A stretch of DNA of 64,000 bases from Populus alba (GCF_005239225.2 NC_133289.1:13314889-13378888); one strand, 5' to 3'; counted from the stretch's first letter, positions 1-12,660 are shown. Numbers and translations: made by a program. Notes: a model not told the origin generated them from the sequence alone.

Positions 1-2324
1 ACGTGTTTTATATTAATAAAAGACTTATTTTATAGAATTTCATGTATCATGAGCCAAGCTACTCATCTAGAATCTTCAAAGCCCAATAATCAACTCTAAA
101 ACAGCTTGAAATTTGCTCCACTTTGTCACATCTCATGCTCTCATGGCCAATTCATCATTTGCGAATAAATAAGTGTTTTGGTCCAAAGCAACCATACTTC
201 TAAGCAAACGAGTAGATTTGATCAAATATCTTTGGATCCATATATATATATATATATATATATAGGAATTTAACGAAAGAAAAAAAAAGAAAAGAAAAGC
301 CAGACACAAATTTTATGGTAACTAGTAGCATTTTATGAGGTCCAAAATAAAACTTGCACTCGGCCGGCACATCATTCAAACACGCCACTTGAAAGAAGAA
401 AGTTCAGTCTTTCATTTTCTGCCATTAATTAATCACGTTTGTTTCGACAGTGATAGAAGACTCATTTCCAACGTGGAATGATAAAACTGCTTTGGAGTTT
501 TGAAACTGCTGCTACCTCCACAACCTTTGAAGATCAACCTAAAGCAAATGGTCACCAAATATAATAATACTTTATTTTTTTTATTAAGAAAAAACTACAG
601 TTAAAAAGAAAACAAAGGATTTTTTTAATTATATATAATAATAATAGTAATAATAATAATAATAATAATAATTTATTTTCTATATCTAATCTTCTTTTCT
701 ATTTCTAGTTTTCATATTTTACAGAGAAAGTGGAAAACATGATCATTTCATGAATTTGAAAAATTATTTCCACTTTGAAAATTAAAAAAAATCAAATGAT
801 TTGTGTTTTTTTTTTAAAAAAAACAGAGAAATAAGTTATTGTATTAATAGAAACTACATATAGGATGAGTTTAGAAAATTTATAAAAAATAATAAAAACA
901 ATCTAAAAAAGAAAAAGATGGAAACATGAAAAACAAATTAATAGGAGAAACTTGAAAACATAAAAAAAGATGTTTTTCTAAACTATTTATAAATTAAAGA
1001 ATTGATAAAGATATTTTCTAATTCTTAAAAAAAAACAAATCAGAACAAAAAAAATCCTATTTTTCATTTTATATGAACATAGTTTTCTAGAGATCAAAGT
1101 TATTTTTTATACCTGAAATTTTATGTTCAAATATAATATTTTTTTATTCAAAAAAATTATTTTTTTTAGTTTTTAAAATTTGTATTGAGTTTTGAAAACA
1201 GATTTTTTAAATTTTCCAAATTTTTGTTTTTATAAAATTTTCACTATTTTTCAAATTAATGAATAATATAATATTTTTTTAAAACAAACATCTTTTGGCA
1301 ATAATATAAAAATATTAATTTTTCTCTAACATTTTTTAAATTTAGTTAATATCATAAATTTATTTATTTACTTTAAATATAATGTAAAATATTTCATTTT
1401 TTATTAATTAACAAATAAACTTTTTCATGATAATTTTTAATTTGAATGAAATAAAATTAATATTTTATAATTAGATTACTAGATTACAAAATATTAAGAT
1501 GGCTATTGTAAACAATAGTTTTTATTTTTTTAATTAAAAACAGTTATAATCTTGATGTATTTTTTTTTTAATGAACAAAATCATCTCTGTTTTTAATGGA
1601 TGAACATGATTTTTTTTTCATTGAAAAAAACTAGAAAGCAGAAAAAAAAATTACAATAGAAAACAAAATTAATTTTTTTTTATTAGTAACCAGCTCCAAT
1701 GTCCCTTTTATTTCTTCAAAACTTTTGCCGAGGAAGCTCTTAGAATCTTCTCCAAAGCAGTGTTATAAATTGAAGTTTGAGAATTAGGATTTCTCCATCA
1801 TCAGGGATAAAAGGGTTGACTTTACATGCTGCACATAGTTTTTAGTTTTTATTTTTTTATTTATATTTACAAAAAGAGAGGTCCTGGATATATTAATAGA
1901 AAAACTAAAGCGGCTAGGGAATTCATTGTTGCAATTGTTGTAGCTTCAAGCTCAATTGCACTACGTGCGAAAGTGCAATTTTTTTTTTTCCATGTTACTT
2001 TTTTTTTTTTTTAATTTAATCTGATCTATTTCGCAAATGGTCTTGATATTCTGTTTCTATTTTCTTGTTGTGGCCTTCTTGCATAAATAGAGAAACATCT
2101 TGCAAAAAATTGTTTGAATTTTCTGTTTTCAAAGAGATTAAAACTAGAGGACTTCGATAATTAGGAAAAAAAGACAACCCTTAAGGGAAGAACAGAGAAA
2201 TTCAATGGCAGAAAGCAAGGGGAGGAGAGAGAGAGAAAAAAAAAAAAAGAAGAGAGAAGAAATAATGGTCTTCGACATCACATCATGGCAAGATAAACAC
2301 CACGCGTTGCCTTATGAAAAGAAT
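1..2324. other. AT-rich intergenic DNA
   Basis: This stretch is very AT-rich, with many A/T homopolymers, a TA run near 239-264 and AAT/ATA runs near 640-672. No ORF exceeds about 62 codons and none resembles a known family. I see no RNA gene or recognisable transposon domain. Confidence 0.7.
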
Positions 2325-2432
2325 GGCCTCCTTAGCCCAGCGGTTAAAGATTCACGCCTGTCGTGGTGCCTTACATGCTCACGAAGGGATTAAAGCTGAC
2401 ACCCACGTAAATAAAAAAAAAAGAAAAAAAAA
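2325..2432 (+). mobile_element. possible tRNA-derived SINE
   Basis: The segment begins GGCCTCCTTAGCCC and contains TAGCCCAGCGG at 2333-2343, which fits the RNA polymerase III A-box consensus TRGCNNAGYNGG. It ends about 85 bases later in an A-rich tail (2409-2432). That layout suggests a short tRNA-related SINE. A convincing B box is not visible and no clear target-site duplication was found. It could instead be a chance match or a decayed tRNA fragment. Confidence 0.35.
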
Positions 2433-2603
2433 GCTTGTCTTTCCGAGAGAATTCCAGTGACACTAATAATAAAGAAGCTTGTCTTTGAAGACTGAAGGGG
2501 CCCGTATACAACACTCAAACTCAACAGCTCTCCTTACATGTTAGCACATGCATTGCACGCTTTAAATATTTTTTGCCCCTTTTGTTTAGTTAGTCCCTGA
2601 TTC

Positions 2604-2960
2604 TATCATAGCCGTTCAATTGAGTACCGAATCTCATCCCACTCAAGCCCAAGCTCCTCTTTTCGATTTAGTATGCGAATCTCTAATAACTTTTAATTTA
2701 ATACCAAAATTCATCCAACACAAACCCAAATAAGACCCAACCAAGAAGAGAAAATGAAAAAGAAAAAAAAAAAAAAGATAATTACTCAATTGAGTCTCAA
2801 ATCTTATCCCACTTTAACTCAAGCTCTCTGCTTTCAACTTAGTTTGTAAATCTCTAATAACTCTTTAATTTAATACTGAATTTCATCCAACACAAGCTCA
2901 AAAAAGCTCAACCAGGAAGATAATAAGATAAGAAAAAAAAGGAAAGAGATAGCTACTCAA
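2604..2960. repeat. two-copy tandem duplication (~175 bp unit)
   Basis: Two adjacent diverged copies are visible, roughly 2604-2778 and 2779-2960. Each runs from CAATTGAGT through CTAATAACT and AATTTAATAC to ATCCAACACAA and CTCAACCAGGAAG-like text, then an A-rich end. There is no coding capacity. Origin unknown. Confidence 0.7.
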
Positions 2961-4359
2961 CTAAGTTAGTGTGTTATGGTCATATTTCATGTCCTAAATT
3001 GCGAATTTAACTAGTAGCCCAAGTTGATCGAGAATAATTTAGTATGTTGTTGTTTTATTAAAATTTTTTTTTTTTTTTAGACAGACCCATATTTTGACTG
3101 ATTATTATAGTTATTTTTGAATATATCATACCAACTATATTATATCTTGATAATTTTCACACATTTTAATTTGAAGCTCAAGTTAGAAAAGTAATTGATC
3201 TGAGAGATTTTAAAATCAACATGATAAACCAAGTTTAGAGATATTGTACAAGAATTCTCCATGGTTGCCCATTTTTCACATTCAAGAAAACATCGTTTAT
3301 AATTTATTTATTTTTAAAATGGAGTTTGGACAACATTGTTTCCACCGTGTCAATTTGATATACTATAAGTTTACTTCCAGTATCCGCAACAAAGCATGAG
3401 TTTTTTTCACCAGGTAAATTTAATACATTAAAAGTTTGCGTCGATTGTGTAAAAAAAAAAAAAAAACTTACAAATATTGACACCTTAGTCCGTGTCCGCA
3501 ACGGAACTATTGATTTTCTACAGGATATGTGTGCCTACTGAGCTATAATTGAATGGAATTATGCTACACGTGGTTACCAGGTCTCAACTTAGTTCCGTCC
3601 TCATTGGCAACTATGACTCCCTGAAAGCTTTTGAAAGTCCTCGTACGTTCATTGAAAGGTATGTGCAGCTACAGCAGCTGACATTTATGAGCAATGCTTT
3701 CCTTTTCCCACTTGTAGCTGTTTCACAAAAACACGGCTATATGGTATACAGACGAAATTAAGCGAAATGGTACAGACAAGAAAACAGGGATACCCTCAGG
3801 TTCTCTGTTTCTAAATCAATGTTCATTGGAGAAGTACCAAAGAACATCGATTTATTGGAGAAGTACCAATGAACATAGGAAACCTTGGACTTCCACTTGT
3901 TGACTTCTGTGCTCAACAAACAGTACCATAATTCCATTTAATCCTGTAGCATCTTTCATTATAAGCAACTTCAGCAGTTGCAACATCAATTCAATCTCTA
4001 ATGTCCTCCTTCTAGTTCTTAATATTGCTTCGAAACCCAGTGAACTAGCCTTGCACTCAAATTGTCTTACAAGGCAAGCAACTGAGCACCGCAACATGGT
4101 TGCACCACATATTCCCACGTAACCTCTGATTTCCAGCTGAACTCTAATGCACGTACGACTTTCTTGTCCTCACCCACGGGAGAAGATGAGGGAAGCATAT
4201 GAACAAAGGTCAACTCATCAACACATTTCACCTTTAATCCTAAAACAAACTTGCCTGTGGATCATAAGAGTTTCCAGTATTGATTTAATACATGCATACA
4301 ACAACAGAATTGCCTTCACAAGAATCCACACTCTCTTTTCTTAAGATCTGAAACACTCT
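2961..4359. other. intergenic DNA, no gene recognised
   Basis: Short ORFs (up to 88 codons) are present but show no family resemblance, no plausible splice continuity and biased composition. Nothing else stands out. Confidence 0.55.
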
Positions 4360-4360
4360 G

Positions 4361-5410
4361 TAAGGTCAATTAGAAAGCAGTCCTGATTTTGAGATGTTCT
4401 AAAGAAATGGGTTGCTTAAAGTTGCTGTAAGAAAATTAATGCCAACGCAATCACTAATGCCTTCATAATCCATAGCCACAAACAAAATCTAACAGCATAT
4501 TTCAATATGTTAATTTTAACAACTTAATGTTCTAGTCAAGAAATTGAACAATTTTACCATAAGATTTACAGAAAAGCATATTTACTTAACAAGAGTGAGC
4601 AAGATCTGAAACATGAACTCAAGCCTGCACATGCAATTTGCTGATGTGGATATAAGAACAAAATGACACAAAAAACACAGAGAACTACTGATCCTGGGTT
4701 GGTGCATCTTTCAACCAGAAAGATACAATTTTTCTAACTTGCCACCAGCTGTAATACTGACACGCAATCCTATTTGTAGCATTCAGAGCAGTTGCTGCAA
4801 TTAGAGAATAGTAAATGCAAAACATAGACCTGGTGGTCGTTATGATACAAACATCTAAGTAACAATCACATGGTCAATTAGAATGCAATCCTGATTTTGA
4901 GACAGCAATGGTCGATCACTATCACAAAGAAATCGGTTGCTTTGAGTGTTGTAAGAGCATCAATAATTAGGCACTCACCTAGTGCCTTTCTAATCTATGA
5001 CCACAACCAATACCTGCCAAAATATTTTTGGACTTTAAATTCATAAAATAATTATTCAGTGAACCAGTTTAACAAGTTTAACATTCCATTTTTAAAATAT
5101 TCCAAAAGAATAAAACTTTACCATCTTCTCTGAACATCTTATAATTGGATATGTTGGAAGTCAATTATGGCAATGAAAAGCATATTTAACAAGTGCGAGC
5201 TCTTAAACCTGGCCTAAAGCCTGAATATGTAATCTTTTGAGATGAAGACAAGCACATGTAGCAGAAATGGAATAGAAGTTGCGGAAGTGAACAGCTAACC
5301 TTGGGTTGATTTGGGTTTCCACCGAAAAAGAAAGAACTATTTATATTGACAAGCAGTCAAGGCAGTGGCCACAATTAGAAGACAATCGAAGTAAAACATA
5401 AACCTGGTTC
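4361..5410. repeat. diverged ~500-bp tandem duplication downstream of the phosphodiesterase gene
   Basis: Copy 1 is about 4361-4860 and copy 2 about 4872-5410. Both pass in the same order through GGTCAATTAGAA, CCTGATTTTGAGA, AAAGAAATsGGTTGCTT, AAAAGCATATTTA, a CAAGCC/AAAGCCTG segment, CCTGGGTTGG/CCTTGGGTTG, CAATTAGA and AACCTGGT/ACCTGGTG. The copies differ by many substitutions and indels, so the duplication is old. It lies beyond the 3' end of the minus-strand gene and could be in its distal 3' region. No coding potential is seen. Confidence 0.6.
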
Positions 5411-5733
5411 CTATTGTGCATCAAAATGCAAACTCATAGAATATAGAAAGGCAGCCAGCCATGCTACAAAAATACAGATGCATTAATTTTTTTAATGCTA
5501 GATTCCTCTCTTAAATCTGCAGCTCATAATAATGAATAAAAGTAGGAGCCAAGTGATCATGTAACCGAACATGAATCAACAATCACAAGGATCAACACTA
5601 ATACAGTTACCCTCTGCGCCACCACATCGCATAATATCACAACCAGGCTTCTTTAAGCAATTGTTGATATCATCTTGCAATAGAATCAACCCAGCCCACT
5701 ATAACTTCGTCATTGAAATGACATTCATATAAT

Positions 5734-7224
5734 TTATGAAGGATTGGGCAAAAGAACAGTTGATGGAAAAGATACAGACCCGTTATTGGGAGCACCATGG
5801 ATATTGAGAATTGAAGTAATCAAGTTGTATATCTGAACATTCTCGAAAGATGGCACTTTTCGTCCCCTTGCAAACTGAGGACCATGGCCAATGAAAATTG
5901 TCCTCATGGAGAAAAGTGCATTGTCATAACCATGTGCTCCTCCACATTCTTGCCTATTAGTTCTCTTCTGCTCCACCTTAAAACCCTCGCCAATCATCCC
6001 TATTATTGGTGGAATTCTATCACTTGCTGCATAATGAAGCCTACTAGGCAGCTCCTCCTTCAGATACATTTTCAAATTCTTTCCATTTTGAACCTTCCCT
6101 GATTGCAACCCTTCATTCATCTTCGCAACAACAGCCGATGGTGCAAAACCAGGTGGCGGACGGATTGCAAGCAAAGGAGTATAGGACTGAACCCATTCAG
6201 CAGAAATATCAATCCAAGGAGCCAAATCATCCAAAAATATCAACTTTTTATCACATGTACCAACCATTCCATGATCACCAACCATAATTATAGTAACATC
6301 CTCAAAAACCCCTCTTTCCTCTAATCCATCAATCAACTTCCCAATCATCCTATCAATTCCAGCAACAGCCTCAGTAATCTCCGGATCATCCGGTCCCACC
6401 TTATGACCCTGATGATCAGGATCCTCAAAATACAAGGTCATAAACACAGGAATCTCACTATCTGGCAGATCAAAATAACTCAAAACGGTATCAACACGTT
6501 CATCAAAAGGAACAGAACCATTATAAAACATACAAAACCTTTGAGGGCAAGTCCAAGAACCTTTATGCACCTCAGAACCAGGCCAAAAATAAGTAGAAGC
6601 CCTTAACCCTTGTTTAGCCACTGTCTCCCAAATTGGCTCACCAAGCCACCACTTGGGCTCATGACTTGCCATTGTAAAAACTTCTCCAGTTTTTGGATCA
6701 ACAAAATGATTGTTAATAATACCGTGATAAGCAGGGTAAAGGCCAGTAACAATAGAGTAATGATTAGGGAACGTAAGAGAAGGGAAAACAGGAATCAAAC
6801 CCGTTTCAGCTTCAGTCCCATTAGCAATCAAACGATGAATATTTGGTGTAGGGGTCTTGAACTGGTAGCCAAACCTGAACCCATCAGAAGAAATCAAGAG
6901 AACGACCGAGTGGTTGAGCTTGGTCAACGGACGCGTCGTCGCTTGTAGAGAAGCTGACGGGATTTCCGTAGGAGTCACAGAGGGAGATGAGGAGGAGGAA
7001 AAGAAGAGAAAGGCAAAAGCAGAAGCAGCGGAGAGGGCGATGCAAGTGACAAGTACAAGAGAGATGAAGATTATGGAGTTGGTAGTGTTTTTGTGGTGTG
7101 GATTGGAAGGATCAGTAGTGGAGTCTGTGTTGAAAGAAAGAAGAGAAGTGGATGGGGTTGGTGGGTCTTCTTGAGTTGGTATTGGTGTTGGCTTCGTTGA
7201 TGTTAAAACTGAATCAGAACCCAT
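5734..7224 (-). CDS. ectonucleotide pyrophosphatase/phosphodiesterase (NPP family)
   Basis: A single uninterrupted 496-codon frame encodes a type-II membrane hydrolase of the alkaline-phosphatase superfamily. The family cleaves phosphodiester or pyrophosphate bonds of extracellular or lumenal nucleotides using two metal ions and a threonine nucleophile. Residues 1-48 are Ser/Thr/Pro-rich and cytosolic. Residues about 50-75 form one hydrophobic membrane segment, followed by a Ser-rich stem and the catalytic domain from about 105. Visible active-site motifs are SSDGFRFGY (metal ligand Asp114), PSLTFPNHYS (nucleophile Thr151), FEDPDHQGHKVGP (Asp270, His274), VGDHGM (Asp317, His318) and GAHGYDN (His431). 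Length and lack of introns suit plant members. The ATG at 7224 precedes the whole membrane anchor, and upstream sequence has no in-frame ATG extension that looks coding. No defect is seen. Substrate is not predictable from sequence alone. Confidence 0.93.
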   Translation of the reverse strand: MGSDSVLTSTKPTPIPTQEDPPTPSTSLLSFNTDSTTDPSNPHHKNTTNSIIFISLVLVTCIALSAASAFAFLFFSSSSSPSVTPTEIPSASLQATTRPLTKLNHSVVLLISSDGFRFGYQFKTPTPNIHRLIANGTEAETGLIPVFPSLTFPNHYSIVTGLYPAYHGIINNHFVDPKTGEVFTMASHEPKWWLGEPIWETVAKQGLRASTYFWPGSEVHKGSWTCPQRFCMFYNGSVPFDERVDTVLSYFDLPDSEIPVFMTLYFEDPDHQGHKVGPDDPEITEAVAGIDRMIGKLIDGLEERGVFEDVTIIMVGDHGMVGTCDKKLIFLDDLAPWIDISAEWVQSYTPLLAIRPPPGFAPSAVVAKMNEGLQSGKVQNGKNLKMYLKEELPSRLHYAASDRIPPIIGMIGEGFKVEQKRTNRQECGGAHGYDNALFSMRTIFIGHGPQFARGRKVPSFENVQIYNLITSILNIHGAPNNGSVSFPSTVLLPNPS

Positions 7225-8029
7225 GTTTAGTTTTCACTTTCTGTTTCTGGGTTCTTTCTCTGTGGATTTCTGGAAAGAAGAAGAAGAAGGGAATATGTAG
7301 TGAGATGCAAGCAATACAAAGGGTGGATTGGGACTTGGAAGGTAGCTATCACCTGCAAGAGAGAGGACTTGTCTTGTCAATAGGGTTGGTGGAGCTGGAG
7401 CTGGAGCTGGTTCTGGTGCTGTTGCTGGTGCTGGTGCTGGTGAACTGGTTTTGGAGTCGAGATGAAGGATAAATTGAGCAACTATAATATAAAATGCAAA
7501 TAAATGGTGAATTAACACGGTAGAGAAAAGTTTCCGTGAAATTACATAATATGAGAATATTATATTTTAGAAATGTTATATTCATTAATGTTAAAATTTA
7601 TAATTTTTATATTCTTAAACTGTGTAATTTTATTTTTAAAAAGGTATACATGATATTATATTTAATATCATTATTTTGAACCGCAACATTTTATTAATAT
7701 CGCGGTTATGAACCGCAATACAAATTTCAATTTTATCATGATTTTAAACTATAATATTTAATCAAATATTGCAGTTTAGTTTAGAACTACGATATCAATT
7801 ATAATTCAAGATTGATTTAAGAAAACAGTGAAACCATTTCTAAAAACAGTTAGACTATTTTGACTATTGTCTAATTTAAAAAAAAAAAATTATTTTGAGC
7901 CTAAAAAGGAGGGATGATAACCACACTGATACAACCATATTGTTGTTACTTGTTTTAAGCCATGGTTTCTAGTTTTGAAAAACCTTTACACCATTCATTG
8001 CTAATACCCGAATGGAAATAGAAAGATAT
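7225..8029. other. 5' flank of the phosphodiesterase gene and intergenic DNA
   Basis: This includes the presumed promoter and 5' leader of the minus-strand phosphodiesterase. A TATA-like stretch (TTATATTATA on the minus strand) lies near 7483-7493, about 260 bp upstream of the ATG; this is a suggestion only. The remainder to 8029 is AT-rich and without recognisable features. Confidence 0.4.
7389..7445. repeat. GCTGGA/GCTGGT hexanucleotide minisatellite in the 5' leader
   Basis: About nine imperfect 6-bp units (GCTGGA, then GCTGGT/GCTGTT) lie 165-220 bp upstream of the phosphodiesterase ATG. On the minus strand it reads as CCAGCA/CCAGCT. It could be length-polymorphic in the 5' untranslated region. 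Confidence 0.75.
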
Positions 8030-8196
8030 TGATGCGAACCCTAGTGGAATTTAATGGAATTCGCAAACTTAAGATATATCTAATCCAAATTTGCTAAAAA
8101 TAGGATGAGTTTATCACAATGAAAGACATGCTTCAAGGCAACAAAACTATAAACTAACTCAATTACAATGCCTACACCTGGAGACGAGCAAAACGA

Positions 8197-8690
8197 GTAT
8201 AAATTCACAACAAAGATTGATCAATTTTTTGAAGAGTTGAAAGTTTAATCAAGAATCTAGATTGACAACCAAAGGTCAGCAAAAATTAGAACATTATTAG
8301 GCAAAAAAGTGTGCCAAAAATTATTCTTAAAAGTATTTATACCCCAAGCCAAAAACTTTAGTTTCCCTAATAGGTCACATATAAACCCAATTTAAATAAT
8401 AATCAACCCAAGCTAAAACTAGCTCAAACTAATTAAAATAAATAAAATAAACAAGTCTAAAACCCGAACAAGTGTTTCCTTACAAAATAAAGAAAGTTTA
8501 ATAGCCCAACTAATTTAATAAGACAAGTTCGGTTATTTCTGCGTTTTATCTAGCAGCAGTAAAGCTTAACTTCGAACATATAGTTCTCTCTCGTCTTAAG
8601 GAATTAGAAGTTGTTTCATATACTGTTGGAAATGTATAAATGTCTAGTTTTCAGCTCAAATGGAATCACCTCAAATTTCAAGCTATAGAT

Positions 8691-8745
<55 letters not shown>

Positions 8746-9010
8746 CTGTTCGAATCTAGTATTCTTCTCCCAATCCTTGTGTAATGGCCTTGGTTCCACC
8801 AACAAGCCCCTTTTGAACATGAATGAAATTAATCATGGCTTGCTCCTCATTATTTAGTATCCCCTTGAAGTCCACCTTAGCCCACGTATCTTGAAGAAGT
8901 TCATTGAAAGCCTCTTTGAACCTCTTAGCTCTAAGCTTTATAACTGGACCAATCGGAGCCTCCGATGGATCCTTTGGTGTTTGGATCGCTTCATCCTCTC
9001 TTTTCTCAAA
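8197..9010 (-). repeat. gypsy pol tail plus LTR, copy 1
   Basis: This block recurs at 14636-15424 in the same orientation. The part at about 8770-9010 encodes the pol C-terminal tail on the minus strand (motifs LRAKRFKEAFN, QDTWAKVDFKGILNN). The part below 8770 is LTR-like, with the shared text AGAATCTAGATTGACAACC and AAACAAGTnTnAAACCCnAAC. A TA microsatellite (about 8695-8740) has expanded inside this copy only. Confidence 0.8.
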
Positions 9011-9042
9011 AGGATTCGACCTCGAACCATCACCTACATAAA

Positions 9043-9073
9043 AGAAGAAGAAGAAGAAGAAGAAGAAGAAGAA
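9043..9073 (+). repeat. (GAA)n microsatellite inside decayed pol
   Basis: About ten GAA/AAG units interrupt the end of the integrase C-terminal region. On the minus strand they give a poly-Ser run. This is probably slippage after the element died. Confidence 0.85.
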
Positions 9074-12000
9074 AGATTAGCGACATTCAATGTAGCATTA
9101 ACACCATACTCACCTAGCAGATCCACTTTGTAGGCATAATCATTAATCCTTTCTATGATTTGAAAATGACCATCTCCTCGAGGCATCAACTTTGGTCTCC
9201 TTTGTTTATGAAACCTTTCCTTCCTTATATGCACCCAAACCCAATCACCTGGTTCAAACGTCACTAATTTTCATCCTCTATTAGCCTTGTGTGCATATTT
9301 TATTACCGAATATTTGCATGTAAATCCTTCACCACCTGTGCTTTTTTAAGTACCATCAAGACTAATCCTTTCATCCACAGGTAAAAGAATCAAATTAATG
9401 GTGTCAAAGGATTAAACCCATAAACAATCTTAAATGGTGAATAATTAGTAGTAAAATGCATGCTATGATTATATACAAATTCAATAAATGGAAAACAATC
9501 TTCCTAATTTTTAAGATTCTTTTGAATGATTACCCTTAACAATTGAGTTAAAGTTCAGTTAACAGCTTTAGTTTGCCCATCTGTTTGTGAATGATAAGTA
9601 GTAGAATATAAAAGCTTAGTCTCTAACTTACCCCACACAACCTTCCAAAAGTATCTTAAAAACTTAACATCTCGATCATACACAATACTTCTAGGAACAC
9701 CATGCAGTCGAATGACCTCTTTAAAGAATAAGTCAGCTATATTTGTTGCATCATTAGTTTTATGAAAAGCAATGAAATGTACCATCTTAGAAAATATATC
9801 CACAACAACAAAAATAAAGTCTTTTCTTTTCCTAGACCTAGGTAGACCTAAAATAAAATCCATAAAAACATCAACCCAAGGTTTCTTAGGAACATGTAAA
9901 GGTGTGTATAACCTACTTTAGACTTAGCTTGTCTACATATTATGCACTTATCGCAAATTCTTTACACCTCTCTTTTCATGTTAGGCCAATAAAAGTGTTC
10001 ATGTAAAACATCCAAAGTCTTAGAAATTCCAAAATGCCCCATTAAACCACCATATAAGCTTCCTTTACAAGCAATTCATGCATATAACAATTAGGCACAT
10101 ATAATTTATTTTTCTTAAACAAAAATCCATCATGCCTAAAAAACCTATCCGTGGCTAAAACTTTGTACTCATCATATATAGAAACAAAATCATTATCATC
10201 AAGATACAATTCTTTAATATACTCAAATCCTAATAATTTAGTATTTAGAGTATTAAGAAGAATATACCTTCGTGATAAAGCATCTGTAACCATATTTTCT
10301 AGAACTTGCTGTACTTAATCACATATGGAAAATTTTCAATAAATTCAATCCACTTGGCATGTTGCCTATTTAGCTTACCCTTCAAATGTTTTAATGACTG
10401 GTGATCGATATGTATAACAAACTCTCGGAGCTATAGATAATGTTGTCAAGTCTTCAATGCTCTCAATACCGTATATAACTCCTTGTCATAAGTGGGATAG
10501 TTAAGAGCTGCACCATTAAGTTTCTCACTAAAATAAGCAATGGGCCATTTCTCTTGCATTAGAACAACTCTAATACTTATTCCTGAAGCATCACATTCAA
10601 TCTCAAAAGTTTTATTAAAATCAGGTAAAGATAGTAATGGTGCCGAAATTAATTTTGATTTTAACATGCTAAATGTGTTTTCTTGTTCTTCACCCCACTT
10701 GAACCTCACAAATTTCTTAGTGATTTCAGTCAATAGAGAGGCTATCGTACTAAAATCTTTTACAAACCTCCTATATAAACTAGCCAAACCGTGAAAACTT
10801 TTAACTTCTGTTATTGATTTTGGTGTAGGTCATTCTTGAATAGTCTTAACCTTAGCCTCACCCATCTCTATACCTTTTGCACTAACAACATATCCAAGAA
10901 AAATAATTCTATCCATGCAAAAGTCAAACGTTTTCAAATTAGCATACAAAGACTCTTTTCTAATCAAAAACTTGTCTCAAATGATTCATATGCTTATCAA
11001 ACTTTGTACTATATAAATCAAAATATTATCAAAGTAGACAACTACAAACTTAACAATGAAAGCACACAAAATATGATTCATCAATCTCATAAAAGTACTA
11101 GGTGCATTAGTAAGTTCAAAAGACATAACCAACCACATATAAATCATATTTAGTTTTAAAAGCAGTTTTTCATTCATACCCTTCATTCATCCTAATTTGA
11201 TGATAACTACTTTTTAAATCAATCTTCGAAAACTTTTTAGAACCATGCAATTCATCCAACATATCATTTAATCTATGAATAGGATGTCGATACTTTACAG
11301 TGATATTATTAATAGCTCTACAATCGACACACAATCGCCAAGTCTTGTCTTTTTTTGGGACAAGAAGCACATGAACTGCATAAGGACTCATGCTCTCATG
11401 AATGTATCCTTTCTACATCAACTCCTCCACCTGTCGTTGGAGGTCTTTAGGCTCTTCAGGATTGCTCTTATATGCTGGCCTATTTGGTATAAATGCTCTT
11501 AAAACAAAGTCGATTTGATGTTCAATTCCCCTATTTAGCTGTAAGCCACTAGAAATCTCTTCTGGAAAGACATTTTCAAATTCATGTAAAATAACTTTAA
11601 CAATATTGGGAACACAAGAATCCAAATTATCTGAGTTAAAATATGCCTCTTTATACACAAGTAAAATCATAAGCAATTCAGAAAGATAAGCATGTTTAAG
11701 ATCACTAGATTTTGTAAAGAAATTTAGGTTTTCCCTACTTTTTCTACACACTTCTTTTCTCACCCTTTCTTTCTTTTCCCCATTCATTTTCTCTCCACTC
11801 TTAACCTCTTTTTTATTTTTTTTTCCTTTTTAGTCGTGACCCTCCCCTAATTTCTTAAGGGCCAAAACTTTATCACCTTTTGTTTTCAACTTATAACTCA
11901 TTTTATCTTCACTCTTCCTCACATTCTCACCATGTTGTTCGACTTGTTCTTCCACTTTGGCCAAAGCTGAGTGCTCCTCCTCATAGCTTTTCTTTAACTG

Positions 12001-12660
12001 AATTTGATCTTCATTTTCTTACTTTGATGTTAGTGAGGCAAGTGTATAAATTCTACCATCTTTCTCCAATGAATACATGTTCTTAAACCCATCATGCTTA
12101 GCTTTTCTATCAAATTGCCAAGGCCTCCCTAGTAACAAATGAGTAGCATGCATAGACATAACATCATATAACACTTCATCCTTATACTTGCCTACTGAAA
12201 AAGAAATCATCACCTGTCTATTCACCCTAACAACACCACATTTATTTAACTATTGAAGCTGATAAGGCCTTTTATGCGTTATGGTATTCAATCCCAAATT
12301 TTTAACCAAAGTAAAACTAACAACAGTAGTACAACTACCACTATCAATGATTATGCTACATAGCTTATCGTTGATTAGGCATCTAGTATGGAAGATGTTC
12401 TTCCTTTGTTGATCCACATCGTCCTCTTTAGTATAAACACTAAGTGACCTTCTAATCACCAAAACATTATCACCAATACATACTCTAAATCACTAGCATC
12501 CTTAAGTGGTGGCATGTAATCACAATCAGACTCCTCACTAGTGGACATAATCATCCTTTATAATCATAACTCAATGATTTGCACACTCAGATGTATAATA
12601 TCACAATCCCTGACACTTAAAACACTTTATAGCACGAGTACACTTTGGTTGGACTTCTCC

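Larger units (their letters stand above)
8030..12660 (-). pseudogene. Ty3/gypsy retrotransposon remnant (gag knuckle-PR-RT-RNaseH-IN)
   Basis: Read on the minus strand, the domains follow gypsy order. A broken CCHC knuckle is near 12590-12630. Aspartic protease spans 12460-12020, with IIIDSGSCTTVV and LLLGRPWQFDR. Reverse transcriptase spans 11400-10980, with [28 protein letters not shown] and YFDNILIY. RNaseH spans 10790-10440 ([18 protein letters not shown]). An integrase zinc region lies at 10290-10040 and its core at 9865-9555 ([32 protein letters not shown]). The integrase C-terminus lies at 9265-9030, followed by a post-integrase tail to about 8770. Stops and frameshifts break every block. 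The RT catalytic YFDD reads YFDN, and the third integrase acid in TDGQTE reads K, so it is dead. LTR-like sequence follows at 8760-8030. Confidence 0.9.

Noticed and set aside
5884..7472. Several plus-strand ORFs opposite the phosphodiesterase gene
   Set aside because: They are antisense shadows of a strongly supported coding frame.
7234..7518. 94-codon Pro/Ala-rich ORF directly upstream of the phosphodiesterase ATG, a possible upstream ORF or N-terminal extension
   Set aside because: Its first codon is GTG and no ATG occurs in frame. Its composition comes from the GCTGGT minisatellite, and a stop separates it from the real gene.
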